A stretch of DNA of 64,000 nucleotides from assembly GCF_015694525.1 (NCBI RefSeq), contig NZ_JADQDM010000006.1, forward strand, positions 62,001 to 126,000, given 5' to 3'. Shown piece by piece: positions 34,745 to 42,840 of this stretch; position 1 is the stretch's first letter; every line of letters starts with the position of its first letter. A model generated the notes under the pieces. That model worked only from the letters and a program-made list of their open reading frames with translations. It searched no databases and was not told the DNA's origin. This stretch comes from Hymenobacter ruricola (GTDB lineage Bacteria > Bacteroidota > Bacteroidia > Cytophagales > Hymenobacteraceae). The position numbers were made by a program, and so were the translations under genes.

Positions 34745-34803
34745 CCCAAACAACCCCGCCCCCGCTCCCCGCGTCTAACCGGCTCCACTCCTTCCCCGCT
34801 TAG

Positions 34804-36615
34804 ATGAGTCTCTGGCAAATTATTAAACGCCTGCTGCCCTTCGTGCGGCCCTACCGTCCTCTCGTCATTGCCACGCTGCTGCTCACGCTGGTGGGCTCGC
34901 TGGCCGCGCAGGTCAACCCCTTCGTGCTGCGCTACACCGTGGACACCGTGCAGGGCCTGCTCGACCGGCACCAGGCCCTGGCCGAGGGCTGGAACCTGCT
35001 GGCTTGGGTGAGTGGCATCCTGCTGGGCAAGGAAATCATCAACACCTTCATCACCTTCGGGCAGAAGTACTACGGCGAGAAAATTCGCATTAACGTGAGC
35101 AGCACCCTCTCGCAGCAGGCCGTGAGCCGGATTCTGAGCTACGAGCTGGGCTTTTTCTCCGACGAGGGCAACCAGACCGGCAAGCTCCAGACCCGCATCG
35201 ACCGCGGCGTGGAGAGCCTCATGAAGCTGGTCCAAAACTTCTTCATCGACATCCTGCCGCTGTTTGCCAACGCCCTTGTGGCCCTGGTGGTCATGTTCGT
35301 AGCCAACAAATGGGTGGGGCTGGTGGCGCTGGCCATCCTGCCGGTGTACTTCTGGCTGAGCTTCCGGCAGGCCGACCGCCTGCAGGGCGTGCGCCGCGGC
35401 CTGCAAAAGCTGCGCGAGGAGAAAAACCACGGCATCATCAGCATCATCGACTCGATTGTGGTCATCAAAAGCTTTGTGCGCGAAGAGTTTGAAGCCAAAA
35501 AGCAGGCCGACACCCAAGCCAAGCTGGTGAACGCCCAGCTGGTGACGCGCAAAACCAACTTCCGCTACGACGGCCTCAAAACCTTCGTCGAGCAGATTGG
35601 CGTGGTCGTCATCATCGTCCTCACGGCCTACCTCGTGCTCGGCCGCCAGATTTCCATCGGCGCCATCATGTTCCACATCCTGCTCTTCAACAACGTGTCG
35701 GCGCCCATCCGGCAGCTCCACCGCATCTACGACGAGATGAACGAGGCCCTCACCTACTCCGAAGGCTTCTTCGCCATCCTCGACGCCGACGCGGCCATCG
35801 AGGAAACCGGCCCCCTGCAGCCCGCCCAGGTGCGCGGCACCTTCGACATCTGCAACGTCGATTTCACCTACCCCAGCGGCACCCAGGCCCTGCACGACGT
35901 CTGCCTCACCATCGAAGAAGGCAAAACCACCGCCCTCGTGGGCCTCAGCGGCGCCGGCAAAAGCACCATCATCAACCTGCTCTGCAAGTTCTACGCCCCC
36001 GATTCCGGCAAAATGCTCCTCGACGGCCGCCCCCTGGCCGACTACGACACCCACGCCCTGCGCCAGCGCATCGGCCTGGTGCTCCAGAAAAACCACATTT
36101 TCAAGGGCACCATCGAAGAAAACATCCGCTACGGCGACTTCACCTCCACGCAGGCCCAAATCGAAGCCGCCGCCCGGCAAGCCTACCTGCACGACCAGAT
36201 TCTGGACCTGCCCCGCCAGTACCAGTCCGATGCCCAGCAGCTCAGCGGCGGCCAGCAGCAGCGCATCGCCATCGCCCGGCTCTTCCTCAAAAACCCGCCC
36301 ATCATCTTCCTCGACGAGCCCACCGCCAGCCTCGACGCCATCGCCACCGAGCAAATCAAAAACTCGCTCGACGCCATCAAGCAGGGCCGCACGGTGGTCA
36401 TCATCTCCCACAGCCTCGCCCAAATCGTGGATTCGGACTGCATCCACGTCATGAAAAAAGGCCGCCTCGTGGAAAGCGGCACCCACGACGAGCTCTACGC
36501 CCGCCACGGCACCTACCGCGAAATTTTCGACGCCTCCGCCCGGAGTTTAAATATTGAGAAGCTGGCGAAGACGATGGCTGATGACGGGGACGAAGTGCTG
36601 GATACGGCTTCGTGA
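34804..36615 (+). CDS. ABC exporter, fused permease and ATPase
   Basis: 603 residues in the half-transporter layout. Transmembrane domain (about 1-310) with hydrophobic spans such as PLVIATLLLTLVGSLAAQV and ANALVALVVMFVA, then the nucleotide-binding domain: Walker A GLSGAGKST (about 381-389), Q-loop GLVLQKNHIF, signature LSGGQQQR, Walker B IIFLDEPTAS and H-loop IISHSLAQI. It should work as a homodimer exporting lipid, peptide or drug. The substrate is unknown; the neighbours give no clear hint. Confidence 0.9.
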   Translation: MSLWQIIKRLLPFVRPYRPLVIATLLLTLVGSLAAQVNPFVLRYTVDTVQGLLDRHQALAEGWNLLAWVSGILLGKEIINTFITFGQKYYGEKIRINVSSTLSQQAVSRILSYELGFFSDEGNQTGKLQTRIDRGVESLMKLVQNFFIDILPLFANALVALVVMFVANKWVGLVALAILPVYFWLSFRQADRLQGVRRGLQKLREEKNHGIISIIDSIVVIKSFVREEFEAKKQADTQAKLVNAQLVTRKTNFRYDGLKTFVEQIGVVVIIVLTAYLVLGRQISIGAIMFHILLFNNVSAPIRQLHRIYDEMNEALTYSEGFFAILDADAAIEETGPLQPAQVRGTFDICNVDFTYPSGTQALHDVCLTIEEGKTTALVGLSGAGKSTIINLLCKFYAPDSGKMLLDGRPLADYDTHALRQRIGLVLQKNHIFKGTIEENIRYGDFTSTQAQIEAAARQAYLHDQILDLPRQYQSDAQQLSGGQQQRIAIARLFLKNPPIIFLDEPTASLDAIATEQIKNSLDAIKQGRTVVIISHSLAQIVDSDCIHVMKKGRLVESGTHDELYARHGTYREIFDASARSLNIEKLAKTMADDGDEVLDTAS

Positions 36616-36659
36616 GTTATAGTATATTTGGCCGTATTAAACATCTTAAACACAAAATA

Positions 36660-37439
36660 ATGTCATCTAACCGAGACCTTTGGCTCAATGCCTCTTTTAC
36701 AAAAACAGCTTGTCCTGAATGGAACTGCCCAACCTGCAAAACAGGTAAACTTACCGTTGCACCTGCTAATGTCTATTCAACCGAAACAAGGGATTCTATT
36801 CAACACCGCGATGACCCAGATTGGGAAGCATACTGGATAAGTTACAAATTCAGCGCGTCATTGAAATGCGATAATGCAAAGTGTGCCGATGTAGTTGTTA
36901 CTTCTGGGTGGGGCTCTGTAGAAGAAGGTTACATAGAAACAGACAACGATTGGTATAGTGAGTACTATGATTCATTCAGGCCAGAATTTTTCACTCCACA
37001 TTTGAACTACTTTACTATTGAAAGTGCGTGTCCAAAAATTATCCAGGATGAGATAAATAAATCATTCTCTCTGTTTTTCTTAGATGCTCATTCTTGCGCA
37101 AACAAAATAAGGATTGCAATTGAGTTATTAATGAATGAGTTTAAAATTCCATCCTCCAGAATAAATAAAGGAAAAAGAATTGGCTTATCTCTTCATGCGA
37201 GAATTATAAAATTCGGACTCAAGTATCCCAAAATCACGAATGCACTACTAGCAATTAAATGGATTGGTAACGCTGGAAGTCATACATCACCAATTGAAAA
37301 GAAAGACATAATAGATGCATATGACATTTTAGAACATTCACTAACTGAAATCTTCAGCACGAAGACTAAGGAGACTGAGAAAATTGTAAAAGAGATAAAT
37401 AAGAAGAAAGCTCCTAGGTCAAAGGGCAAGCAGCATTAA
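36660..37439 (+). CDS. DUF4145-domain protein with zinc-ribbon cysteines, AT-rich
   Basis: 259 residues. N-terminal cysteines (C18, C23, C26, and a second pair in KCDNAKC near 70) suggest a zinc ribbon. The DUF4145 region contains HSCANKIRIAIELLMNEF and IKWIGNAGSHT, the helical HEPN-like core. A GTG overlapping the ABC gene's stop could also start it (36612). Base composition is strikingly AT-rich compared with the neighbours, a sign of recent acquisition. DUF4145 proteins are often found in defence or toxin settings. Role not assigned. Confidence 0.75.
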   Translation: MSSNRDLWLNASFTKTACPEWNCPTCKTGKLTVAPANVYSTETRDSIQHRDDPDWEAYWISYKFSASLKCDNAKCADVVVTSGWGSVEEGYIETDNDWYSEYYDSFRPEFFTPHLNYFTIESACPKIIQDEINKSFSLFFLDAHSCANKIRIAIELLMNEFKIPSSRINKGKRIGLSLHARIIKFGLKYPKITNALLAIKWIGNAGSHTSPIEKKDIIDAYDILEHSLTEIFSTKTKETEKIVKEINKKKAPRSKGKQH

Positions 37440-37452
37440 CAATTCCTTTTCG

Positions 37453-37638
37453 ATGACCATCGAAGCCCTGCAAGCCCTTTGCCTGCGCCTGCCCGGCACC
37501 ACCGAGGACCTGAAATGGGGCGTGCACCTGTGCTTCAGCGTGGGCGGCAAAATGTACCTCGGCACCTCGCCCGATGCCCTGCCCGGCACCACCGCCTCGT
37601 TCATCGCCCCGCCCCTGCATGTGCGGGCAGGTTTGTAA
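37453..37638 (+). pseudogene. Truncated MmcQ/YjbR-like remnant
   Basis: The first 50 residues (MTIEALQALCLRLPGTTEDL, KWGVHLCFSVGGKMYLGTS) are a typical MmcQ/YjbR N-terminus, but the frame ends after 61 residues with an unrelated tail (IAPPLHVRAGL), where the family is usually 110-120 long. This points to a deletion that removed the C-terminal half. It lies 13 bases after the DUF4145 gene in a cluster of toxin-antitoxin genes. Confidence 0.7.
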
Positions 37639-37649
37639 ATTCGCTGGCT

Positions 37650-37850
37650 ATGTCCCCGAACCAACCGCTCACCAACCTGCAACAGGAACTCCTGAAACTG
37701 TACGCCCAGCAAGTCAGCGAAACGGACCTGCTCAACATCCGCACGCTGATTGGCCAGTACTTCGCCCAGCGCCTCACCAAGCTGGCCGACCACGCCTGGG
37801 AGCAGCAAGGCTGGACCGCGCAAACCATGCACGACTGGCTGAAAAAGTAG
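37650..37850 (+). CDS. Small antitoxin-like hypothetical protein
   Basis: 66 residues: NLQQELLKLYAQQVSETDLL, then IGQYFAQRLTKLADHAWEQQ and a final WTAQTMHDWLKK. This resembles, from memory, a Bacteroidota/cyanobacterial family of about 70 residues often encoded just before PIN-domain toxins. Here no toxin follows directly; an RHH antitoxin and a PIN toxin are the next genes. It may be an orphan antitoxin. Function inferred only from resemblance and context. Confidence 0.55.
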   Translation: MSPNQPLTNLQQELLKLYAQQVSETDLLNIRTLIGQYFAQRLTKLADHAWEQQGWTAQTMHDWLKK

Positions 37851-37888
37851 CATAAAGACCTCGTTGCCCCGCCCATTCTCCTCTCACC

Positions 37889-38140
37889 ATGCTTACGACC
37901 CTCACCATTCCGCTTGACGACGAAGCGCTAACCCGCGCCGAAGCCTCCGCCCGGGCAAAAGGCCGCAGCCTGGCCGAGTTGATTCAGGAATACATTGGGC
38001 AGCTGGCGGCCGAAAAGAGCAAGCCAGCCCTTGTTATTTCGCCCGATATCCTGGCGCTGCAAGGCTCCGTGACGCTGCCCGAAGGGATGGATTGGGAGCA
38101 GGCGCGCCAAGCGTATTTGGCCAACAAATACTTGCCATGA
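37889..38140 (+). CDS. DUF6364-like antitoxin, ribbon-helix-helix
   Basis: 83 residues. The N-terminal LTIPLDDEALTRAEASARAK and GRSLAELIQEYI form a ribbon-helix-helix DNA-binding motif; the acidic, flexible C-terminus (LPEGMDWEQARQAYLANKYL) would wrap the toxin. Its stop overlaps the ATG of the PIN toxin gene (ATGA), typical for a type II toxin-antitoxin operon. Confidence 0.8.
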   Translation: MLTTLTIPLDDEALTRAEASARAKGRSLAELIQEYIGQLAAEKSKPALVISPDILALQGSVTLPEGMDWEQARQAYLANKYLP

Positions 38141-38556
38141 AACACTGGTTTCTCGATACCAACGTGCTGGTCGATTTTCTCATCAACCGGCAGCCGTTTG
38201 CGTTGGAGGCGGCGGCGTTGTTTGAGTTGGGTCGGCAGCAACGGGTGGTACTGTACGCCGCCAGCCTGTCGTTTGCTACGGTTTACTACCTGGTCCGGCA
38301 AGGTCGGTCGCACGAACAGGCGCTCGCCTTAGTGGCGCAATTGGAACGGCTGGTGCAGGTTGTCGCCGTGGATGGCCCAACCGTTCGGGCAGCGCTCAGT
38401 GGTGAATTTCGCGACTTTGAAGACGGCTTGCAGTATTTCTCGGCCCGCTCGATGCCGCTGGTCGAAGCCATTGTAACCCGCAATGCGAAAGATTTTCGCA
38501 CGGGCTCGCTGCCAACCTATCTGCCGGCGGAAGCTGTCGGTATCCTGCTCGCATGA
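38137..38556 (+). CDS. PIN-domain toxin (PIN_3 type)
   Basis: 139 residues. The PIN landmarks are HWFLDTNVLVDFL (Asp at residues 7 and 13), SGEFRDFEDGLQYFSA (Glu/Asp) and AIVTRNAKDF (Asp). These acids bind the metal for RNA cleavage. It is translationally coupled to the antitoxin and overlaps the next gene by 4 bases. Family members are tRNA or mRNA ribonucleases that inhibit growth; the specific target is unknown. Confidence 0.85.
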   Translation: MKHWFLDTNVLVDFLINRQPFALEAAALFELGRQQRVVLYAASLSFATVYYLVRQGRSHEQALALVAQLERLVQVVAVDGPTVRAALSGEFRDFEDGLQYFSARSMPLVEAIVTRNAKDFRTGSLPTYLPAEAVGILLA

Positions 38557-38819
38557 CCATCGACCTTACCCACATCGACACCAAAGCCGCCTTTCATATG
38601 CTGATGAAGCGCGAGCTGCACTTCCCCGACTGGTACGGCGTGAGCTGGGACGCCTTCTGGGATGCCATCGTCGCCGTGGTCGAAATGCCGGACGTGGTGG
38701 TGCTGACGCACTGGCAAGCCTTCGCCGCCGCCTGCCCCCAGGACATGCTCATCCTGCGCGACATCATCGCCCACTACCCGCTCGAAAAGTCCGGCAAGCA
38801 GTTGCTACTCGCTCCGTAA
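38553..38819 (+). CDS. Barstar-family inhibitor
   Basis: 88 residues, the usual barstar length. HFPDWYGVSWDAFWDAI and the preceding IDTKAAFHMLMKRELH match the barnase-binding helix-loop region of barstars, and HWQAFAAACPQDM follows. Barstars inhibit barnase-type RNases. No barnase gene is visible here. Its ATG overlaps the PIN toxin stop by 4 bases, so it sits inside a toxin-antitoxin operon as an odd third gene. Confidence 0.8.
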   Translation: MTIDLTHIDTKAAFHMLMKRELHFPDWYGVSWDAFWDAIVAVVEMPDVVVLTHWQAFAAACPQDMLILRDIIAHYPLEKSGKQLLLAP

Positions 38820-38822
38820 GAC

Positions 38823-39035
38823 GCTGCGAAACCGTAGTCACACCCCGCAAAACCGTTCGTAGGCCCCGCAAACCGCCGGTAGCACCCCGCAAACCCGTTC
38901 ATAGTGCCTGCAAACCGCCGCAACACCCCGCGCAACCGTTCATAGGCCCTGCAAACCCGCGCATAGGCCCTGCAAATCGGTACATAGGCCTTGTTTCTGC
39001 CCAAACACCCTGCGCAGGCCCCTATAGGCTGCGCG
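38823..39035. repeat. Degenerate 21-base tandem repeat
   Basis: About nine copies of a 21-base unit with core CCCYGCAAACCGTTCATAGG, varying between copies, fill the space between the barstar gene and the next minus-strand gene. The 21-base period is a multiple of three, so every frame is repetitive on both strands. No gene is supported in this array. Confidence 0.8.
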
Positions 39036-39070
39036 GGCCCAAACCTGCTGTTTCGCGTATTGGCTGGGTT

Positions 39071-39727
39071 TCACCATTTCGGCGTTTTTGGCCGAAACCG
39101 CCAATAGTCCTCCCCCACCTGCTTCACCAGCGCCTCCATCACCTGCCGGATGCGGGCCAGCGCGAGGGTAGCGGCCTGCTGCAGCCGGGCGCGGTCGGTG
39201 TGGATGGCGGTGTGGGGCTTGCCGGTTTCGCCGCCTTGCAGGAAATACACTTTGTCGGCGGTGGCGTAGGCGCCGAAGCGCCAGCCCTGGTCCATGTCGG
39301 TGTTGAGGAGGCCTTCCGGCAGGGGGTCAAGCAGGCTTTGAAGCAGGCCGGCGCTTTCGGGGTACGAGTCGTACCACGGAAACGTGAGCCGCACCTCGCC
39401 GCGGCTCAGCAGCACGGGCCGCATCCAGAAGTAAAAATCCAGCTCGCGCAGCTGCTTGCGGTGCTTGGCCGCCGCCTGCACCACGGAGGTGTAGTAGCGC
39501 GCCAACTCGTTTTCGTGGCCCAGCGCGGCGGCGCTGAGCACCAGGTGGCCGCTGCGCGTCTGGCGGGGCTGGTAAAGCTTCACCACTTTGTCGCGCATAT
39601 CATTCGGCTCGGGCTTGTTGAAGTTGCCGTAGAAAAAGTCCGGCTTTATCAGGAACGCCACGTCGGGCGCCAAATCGGGCAGGTACTTGGAATTGCGGGT
39701 AAACTCGTCCAGGTTCTCGAAAAGCAT
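39071..39727 (-). CDS. Conserved hypothetical protein
   Basis: 218 residues, no signal or membrane segment. MLFENLDEFTRNSKYLPDLA starts the protein; the body includes DFFYGNFNKPEPNDMRDKV, ELDFYFWMRPVLLSRGE and VRLTFPWYDSYPE, with a helical C-terminus (LALARIRQVMEALVKQV) ending in a basic WRFRPKTPKW. I do not recognise a family. It is convergent with the 21-base tandem repeat side and has its own start context 102 bases from the next divergent gene. Function unknown. Confidence 0.65.
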   Translation of the reverse strand: MLFENLDEFTRNSKYLPDLAPDVAFLIKPDFFYGNFNKPEPNDMRDKVVKLYQPRQTRSGHLVLSAAALGHENELARYYTSVVQAAAKHRKQLRELDFYFWMRPVLLSRGEVRLTFPWYDSYPESAGLLQSLLDPLPEGLLNTDMDQGWRFGAYATADKVYFLQGGETGKPHTAIHTDRARLQQAATLALARIRQVMEALVKQVGEDYWRFRPKTPKW

Positions 39728-39794
39728 AGGAACTGAGCCGCCAGAAATAGCACTTGGCCGCGCGGCTAAATATAGCGCAGCATGCTGCCGCGCC

Positions 39795-39802
39795 TACATT
39801 TG
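39795..39802 (+). promoter_or_regulatory. Candidate -7 element for the lipoprotein gene
   Basis: TACATTTG fits TANNTTTG exactly, 26 bases before the ATG at 39829. No TTTG partner at the right spacing was found. Confidence 0.4.
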
Positions 39803-39828
39803 TGGCATCTCGCCCTTCTTTTTTCCTG

Positions 39829-40569
39829 ATGAAGCACCTTTTTTACCCCCTGGCTTCCGGCCTGTTCCTATTAGCCGCCTGTAACAAAGACGCGCCCGAA
39901 GCCGACCGCATGGTGCTGACGGGCGACTACCAGGCCGGCGCCACCCTCGCCGCCGGCCCCATCACCCTCTACACCCAAAACGGCCCCGTGACCACCCCCG
40001 CGGTGGTCGACCGCTACCTGGCCCGGCAGCCCTGGGCCGCGTCCACCTTCTCGCGCACCGACGCCCCCATTTCCCCGACCAACACCCTCACCGTCCTCAT
40101 CCGGCCCAATAACCAGGTCTACCTCATCAGCACCAAAACCGCGTCCGGGCGCCGCGACACCATCAAGCACGACCTCACGGCCCAGAACAGCGCCTACGCC
40201 GTCCTTGCCGGGCGCGATTCTGTGTCCACGCTCACCACCTCGTCGTCCACCGCCGTGAGCCGTTGCGCCCTGCTGGCCGGGCAAATGGAAAAAGAGCTGC
40301 CCGTGAAGCGTTGCGTGGCCGTGCCCATCGCCACGGGGTTTTCGCAGCAATGCAAATTCCGCCCCATTCGCCTCCTCAAAATCGACGCGGGCCAGCTGGC
40401 CATCCCGCAGCTGGGCTGGCTGGCCCAATCCGGCCAGCCGCTGGCCGGCACCTGCGGCCGCGCGGCGGGCGGCGCCTGGAACGTGTTCAACACCGCCGTA
40501 CTCAACCAACTCACCGCCGGCGACACCCTCGTGGTGCAGGAGCGCACCATCGCGCTAACCAAAAAATAG
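39829..40569 (+). CDS. Lipoprotein of unknown function
   Basis: 246 residues. MKHLFYPLASGLFLLAAC gives a signal peptide and lipobox (LLAAC), so it should be anchored in the envelope. The mature part has TLAAGPITLYTQNGPVTTP and, near the C-terminus, LLKIDAGQLAIPQLGWLAQS with several cysteines. The upstream extension of the frame is not used. No domain recognised. Confidence 0.65.
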   Translation: MKHLFYPLASGLFLLAACNKDAPEADRMVLTGDYQAGATLAAGPITLYTQNGPVTTPAVVDRYLARQPWAASTFSRTDAPISPTNTLTVLIRPNNQVYLISTKTASGRRDTIKHDLTAQNSAYAVLAGRDSVSTLTTSSSTAVSRCALLAGQMEKELPVKRCVAVPIATGFSQQCKFRPIRLLKIDAGQLAIPQLGWLAQSGQPLAGTCGRAAGGAWNVFNTAVLNQLTAGDTLVVQERTIALTKK

Positions 40570-40704
40570 ACTGCCCTCCGCACTGCTACCGTTCAGGCTA
40601 CTGCCCGGCCGCCGCCGGGCCAGCACTTTATGCCTCTAAAGCATAACCAGGGGCTGTTTGGCTACGTTAGGAAAGCTTCCACTTTCCACACATTCCTTCC
40701 TTTT

Positions 40705-41508
40705 ATGGCAACCCAAACCGCCCTCATCACCGGCGCCACCAGCGGCATAGGCCGCGAGTTGGCCAACTGCTTCGCGCAGGACCAGTACAACCTCGTCATC
40801 GTGGCCCGCGACCAGCAGGAGCTCGACCAAACCGCCGCCGAAATCCGGCAGCAGTACGGCGTGGAGGTCCTGACCATCAGCAAAGACCTGTTCAAGCGCG
40901 ACGCACCCTTCGAGGTCTACAACGAAGTGAAGCTGCAAGGCATTCAGATTGACGCGCTGGTGAACGACGCCGGCCAGGGCCAGTACGGCACCTTCGACAC
41001 CACCGACATCAACCGGGAGCTCGACATCATTCAGCTCAACATCGGGGCCTACGTGGTTTTTGCTAAGCTCTACCTGCAGGAATTCAAGGCCCGCAACGAG
41101 GGCAAAATCCTGTTTGTGGGCAGCATTGCCGGCGAGCTGCCCGGCCCGCTGCAAGCCGTGTACCACGGCACCAAAGCTTTCGTAAACTCCTTTGTCGAAT
41201 CCATCCAGGAAGAAAACAAGGACTCGAGCGTGACCATCACCAACCTGCTGCCGGGCCTCACCAAAACGGACTTCTTCAACAAAGCCCACATGACGCAGGC
41301 CAAAAACGTGGCCGAAGGCCAGGGCATGGAACCCGCTGACGTGGCCAAAGAAGGCTACAAAGCCCTGATGAAAGGTGAAAGCCGCATCATTGCCGGCGTC
41401 ATGAACAACGTGCAGGTAGGCTTCAGCAAAGTAATGCCCGACCCGCTGGTGGCTGCGCAAGTGCACAAGCAGAGCGAGCCCGTCGACGGCGACGAAAGCG
41501 CCCGCTAA
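40705..41508 (+). CDS. Short-chain dehydrogenase/reductase
   Basis: 267 residues. NAD(P)-binding motif ALITGATSGIGRELAN (about 6-21), NDAGQGQYGTFD, and the catalytic YHGTK (Tyr-x3-Lys) preceded by the Ser in LFVGSIAGELPGPLQAV. This is a classical SDR; the substrate is unknown. The frame is open to 40630, but the ATG at 40705 begins at the Rossmann strand. A palindromic element follows at 41547. Confidence 0.9.
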   Translation: MATQTALITGATSGIGRELANCFAQDQYNLVIVARDQQELDQTAAEIRQQYGVEVLTISKDLFKRDAPFEVYNEVKLQGIQIDALVNDAGQGQYGTFDTTDINRELDIIQLNIGAYVVFAKLYLQEFKARNEGKILFVGSIAGELPGPLQAVYHGTKAFVNSFVESIQEENKDSSVTITNLLPGLTKTDFFNKAHMTQAKNVAEGQGMEPADVAKEGYKALMKGESRIIAGVMNNVQVGFSKVMPDPLVAAQVHKQSEPVDGDESAR

Positions 41509-41546
41509 CGGCAGCAGGCCGTTTAAGTCGGTCACATTTCCCGTAG

Positions 41547-41656
41547 ACGTCATGCGGAGCACAGCCGAAGCATCTCGCCCGGGACAGTAATTCAATCGTC
41601 ACAACGAAAGGTTTACCGTCCCGAGCGAGATGCTTCGGCTGTGCTCCGCATGACGT
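41547..41656. repeat. Palindromic intergenic element (ACGTCATGCGGAGC type)
   Basis: Arms of 44 bases (41547-41590 and 41613-41656) pair with two mismatches; core CAGCCGAAGCATCTCGC. It lies between two plus-strand genes and shares the GAAGCATCTC core with the elements at 15889 and 54580. Confidence 0.92.
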
Positions 41657-41772
41657 TTTGTTTAAAGACCAATTCCTTCACCCGAAATGCGCTTTCAGCG
41701 CCGCACCTTTGCTGAAACTCGCGTATTGCCCACCACCCGTCTGTTTTTTGCCGTCACCCCGGCCCCTCGCTC

Positions 41773-42711
41773 ATGCGCCTTTTCGTTTATTCTCCCCTCA
41801 GCGCCTCGGCCCGCGCACACTTGCAAAAGCTGGCGCCGGCCGGGCTGGAAATCATTTTTTGCAATGACCTGCCCACCGAGCAGCAGTTTCCCGCCTTCCA
41901 GGAAGCCGATTTTTTGATGGGCAACCCGCCGCCGGCCTGGTTCACGGCCGGTGCCCCGCCCCTGCTGCAGTTCTGGCAAATCGACTCGGCCGGCTTCGAA
42001 CGCTACCGCGCAGTACACCTGTCCATTCCGGTAGCCAACATGGGCGACTTTTTCGCCTGGCCCTGCGCCGAAACCATGGTGGGCGGCCTGCTGGCCCTCT
42101 ACCGCCACCTGCCGGAGCTGGCTGTACTGCAGTCGCAGAAGAAATGGGTGGGCGGCGCGTTCGTGCGCAACCGCGCGGGCCTGCTGCGCGGCAAGCGCGT
42201 GGTGGTGCTGGGCGCCGGCGCCATCGGCGTGGCCGTGCGCCAGCAGCTCAGCGGCTTCGAGTGCCAGGTGCAGCTGCTGGCCCGCACCGACCCCTCGGCC
42301 CAGCTCCACACCAAAGAAGAGCTGAAAGCCGCCCTGCCCGATACCGACATCGTAATAAACACCCTGCCCGGCAGCGCCGTGGGCTTTTTCTCGGCCGATT
42401 TGGTGGAAGCCATGCGGCCCGGCAGCATCTACGCCAGCGTGGGCCGCGGCAACACCACCGACGAGCCCGCGCTCATCAAGCGGCTCCAATCTGGCCACCT
42501 CGGCGGTGCCGTGCTCGACGTGACGGCCATCGAGCCCCTGCCCGCCGACAACCCACTCTGGGCCTTGCCCAACGTGCTGCTCACCCAGCACACCGGCGGC
42601 GGCCAGGCCCTCGAAGACGAAAGCAAAGTCGACGTGCTGCTCCACAACCTGGAGCTGCTCCGCAACGGCCAGCCACTGGAGAATCTGGTGGAGCTGAGCC
42701 GGGGGTATTAG
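41773..42711 (+). CDS. D-isomer-specific 2-hydroxyacid dehydrogenase
   Basis: 312 residues. The NAD-binding domain is inserted in the middle (VVVLGAGAIGVAVRQQLSGF, about 140-160), with INTLPGSAVGFFSADL, VGRGNTTDEPALIKRL (catalytic Arg context), AVLDVTAIEPLPADNPLW (catalytic Glu) and LLTQHTGGG carrying the catalytic His. It reduces a 2-keto acid or oxidises the D-hydroxy acid; the substrate is not deducible. It is convergent with a pectinesterase gene, with a palindromic element in between. Confidence 0.9.
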   Translation: MRLFVYSPLSASARAHLQKLAPAGLEIIFCNDLPTEQQFPAFQEADFLMGNPPPAWFTAGAPPLLQFWQIDSAGFERYRAVHLSIPVANMGDFFAWPCAETMVGGLLALYRHLPELAVLQSQKKWVGGAFVRNRAGLLRGKRVVVLGAGAIGVAVRQQLSGFECQVQLLARTDPSAQLHTKEELKAALPDTDIVINTLPGSAVGFFSADLVEAMRPGSIYASVGRGNTTDEPALIKRLQSGHLGGAVLDVTAIEPLPADNPLWALPNVLLTQHTGGGQALEDESKVDVLLHNLELLRNGQPLENLVELSRGY

Positions 42712-42736
42712 GTGGGACGGCACGGTGCTCACAAGC

Positions 42737-42837
42737 CCGTCATGTCGAGCTTGTCGAGACATCTCGCGTGCTTTAATTGATTCCGGCGATTGGGTTACTT
42801 CGCCACGCGAGATGTCTCGACAAGCTCGACATGACGG
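42737..42837. repeat. Palindromic intergenic element, perfect 34-base arms (GTCATGTCGAG type)
   Basis: Left arm 42737-42770 and right arm 42804-42837 are perfectly complementary, loop 33 bases. It lies between convergent genes and has the same arm sequence as the element at 20468. Confidence 0.95.
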
Positions 42838-42840
42838 ACG

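Noticed and set aside
34693..36507. A 604-codon minus-strand open frame over the ABC exporter gene
   Set aside because: It lies entirely antisense to a gene with complete ABC motifs; its His/Val/Gly-rich composition is what GC-rich antisense frames give.
36612..36659. A GTG start for the DUF4145 gene overlapping the ABC gene's stop
   Set aside because: Possible, since it would couple translation, but the ATG at 36660 fits the beginning of the conserved region; kept as an alternative.
37479..37649. An in-frame extension upstream of the small antitoxin-like protein
   Set aside because: It overlaps the YjbR remnant in another frame and is Arg/His/Pro-rich; the ATG at 37650 starts the recognisable protein.
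38823..39035. The 21-base repeat array considered as a CRISPR array
   Set aside because: Units are 21 bases with no distinct spacers; the variation is spread through each unit, and no cas genes are visible.
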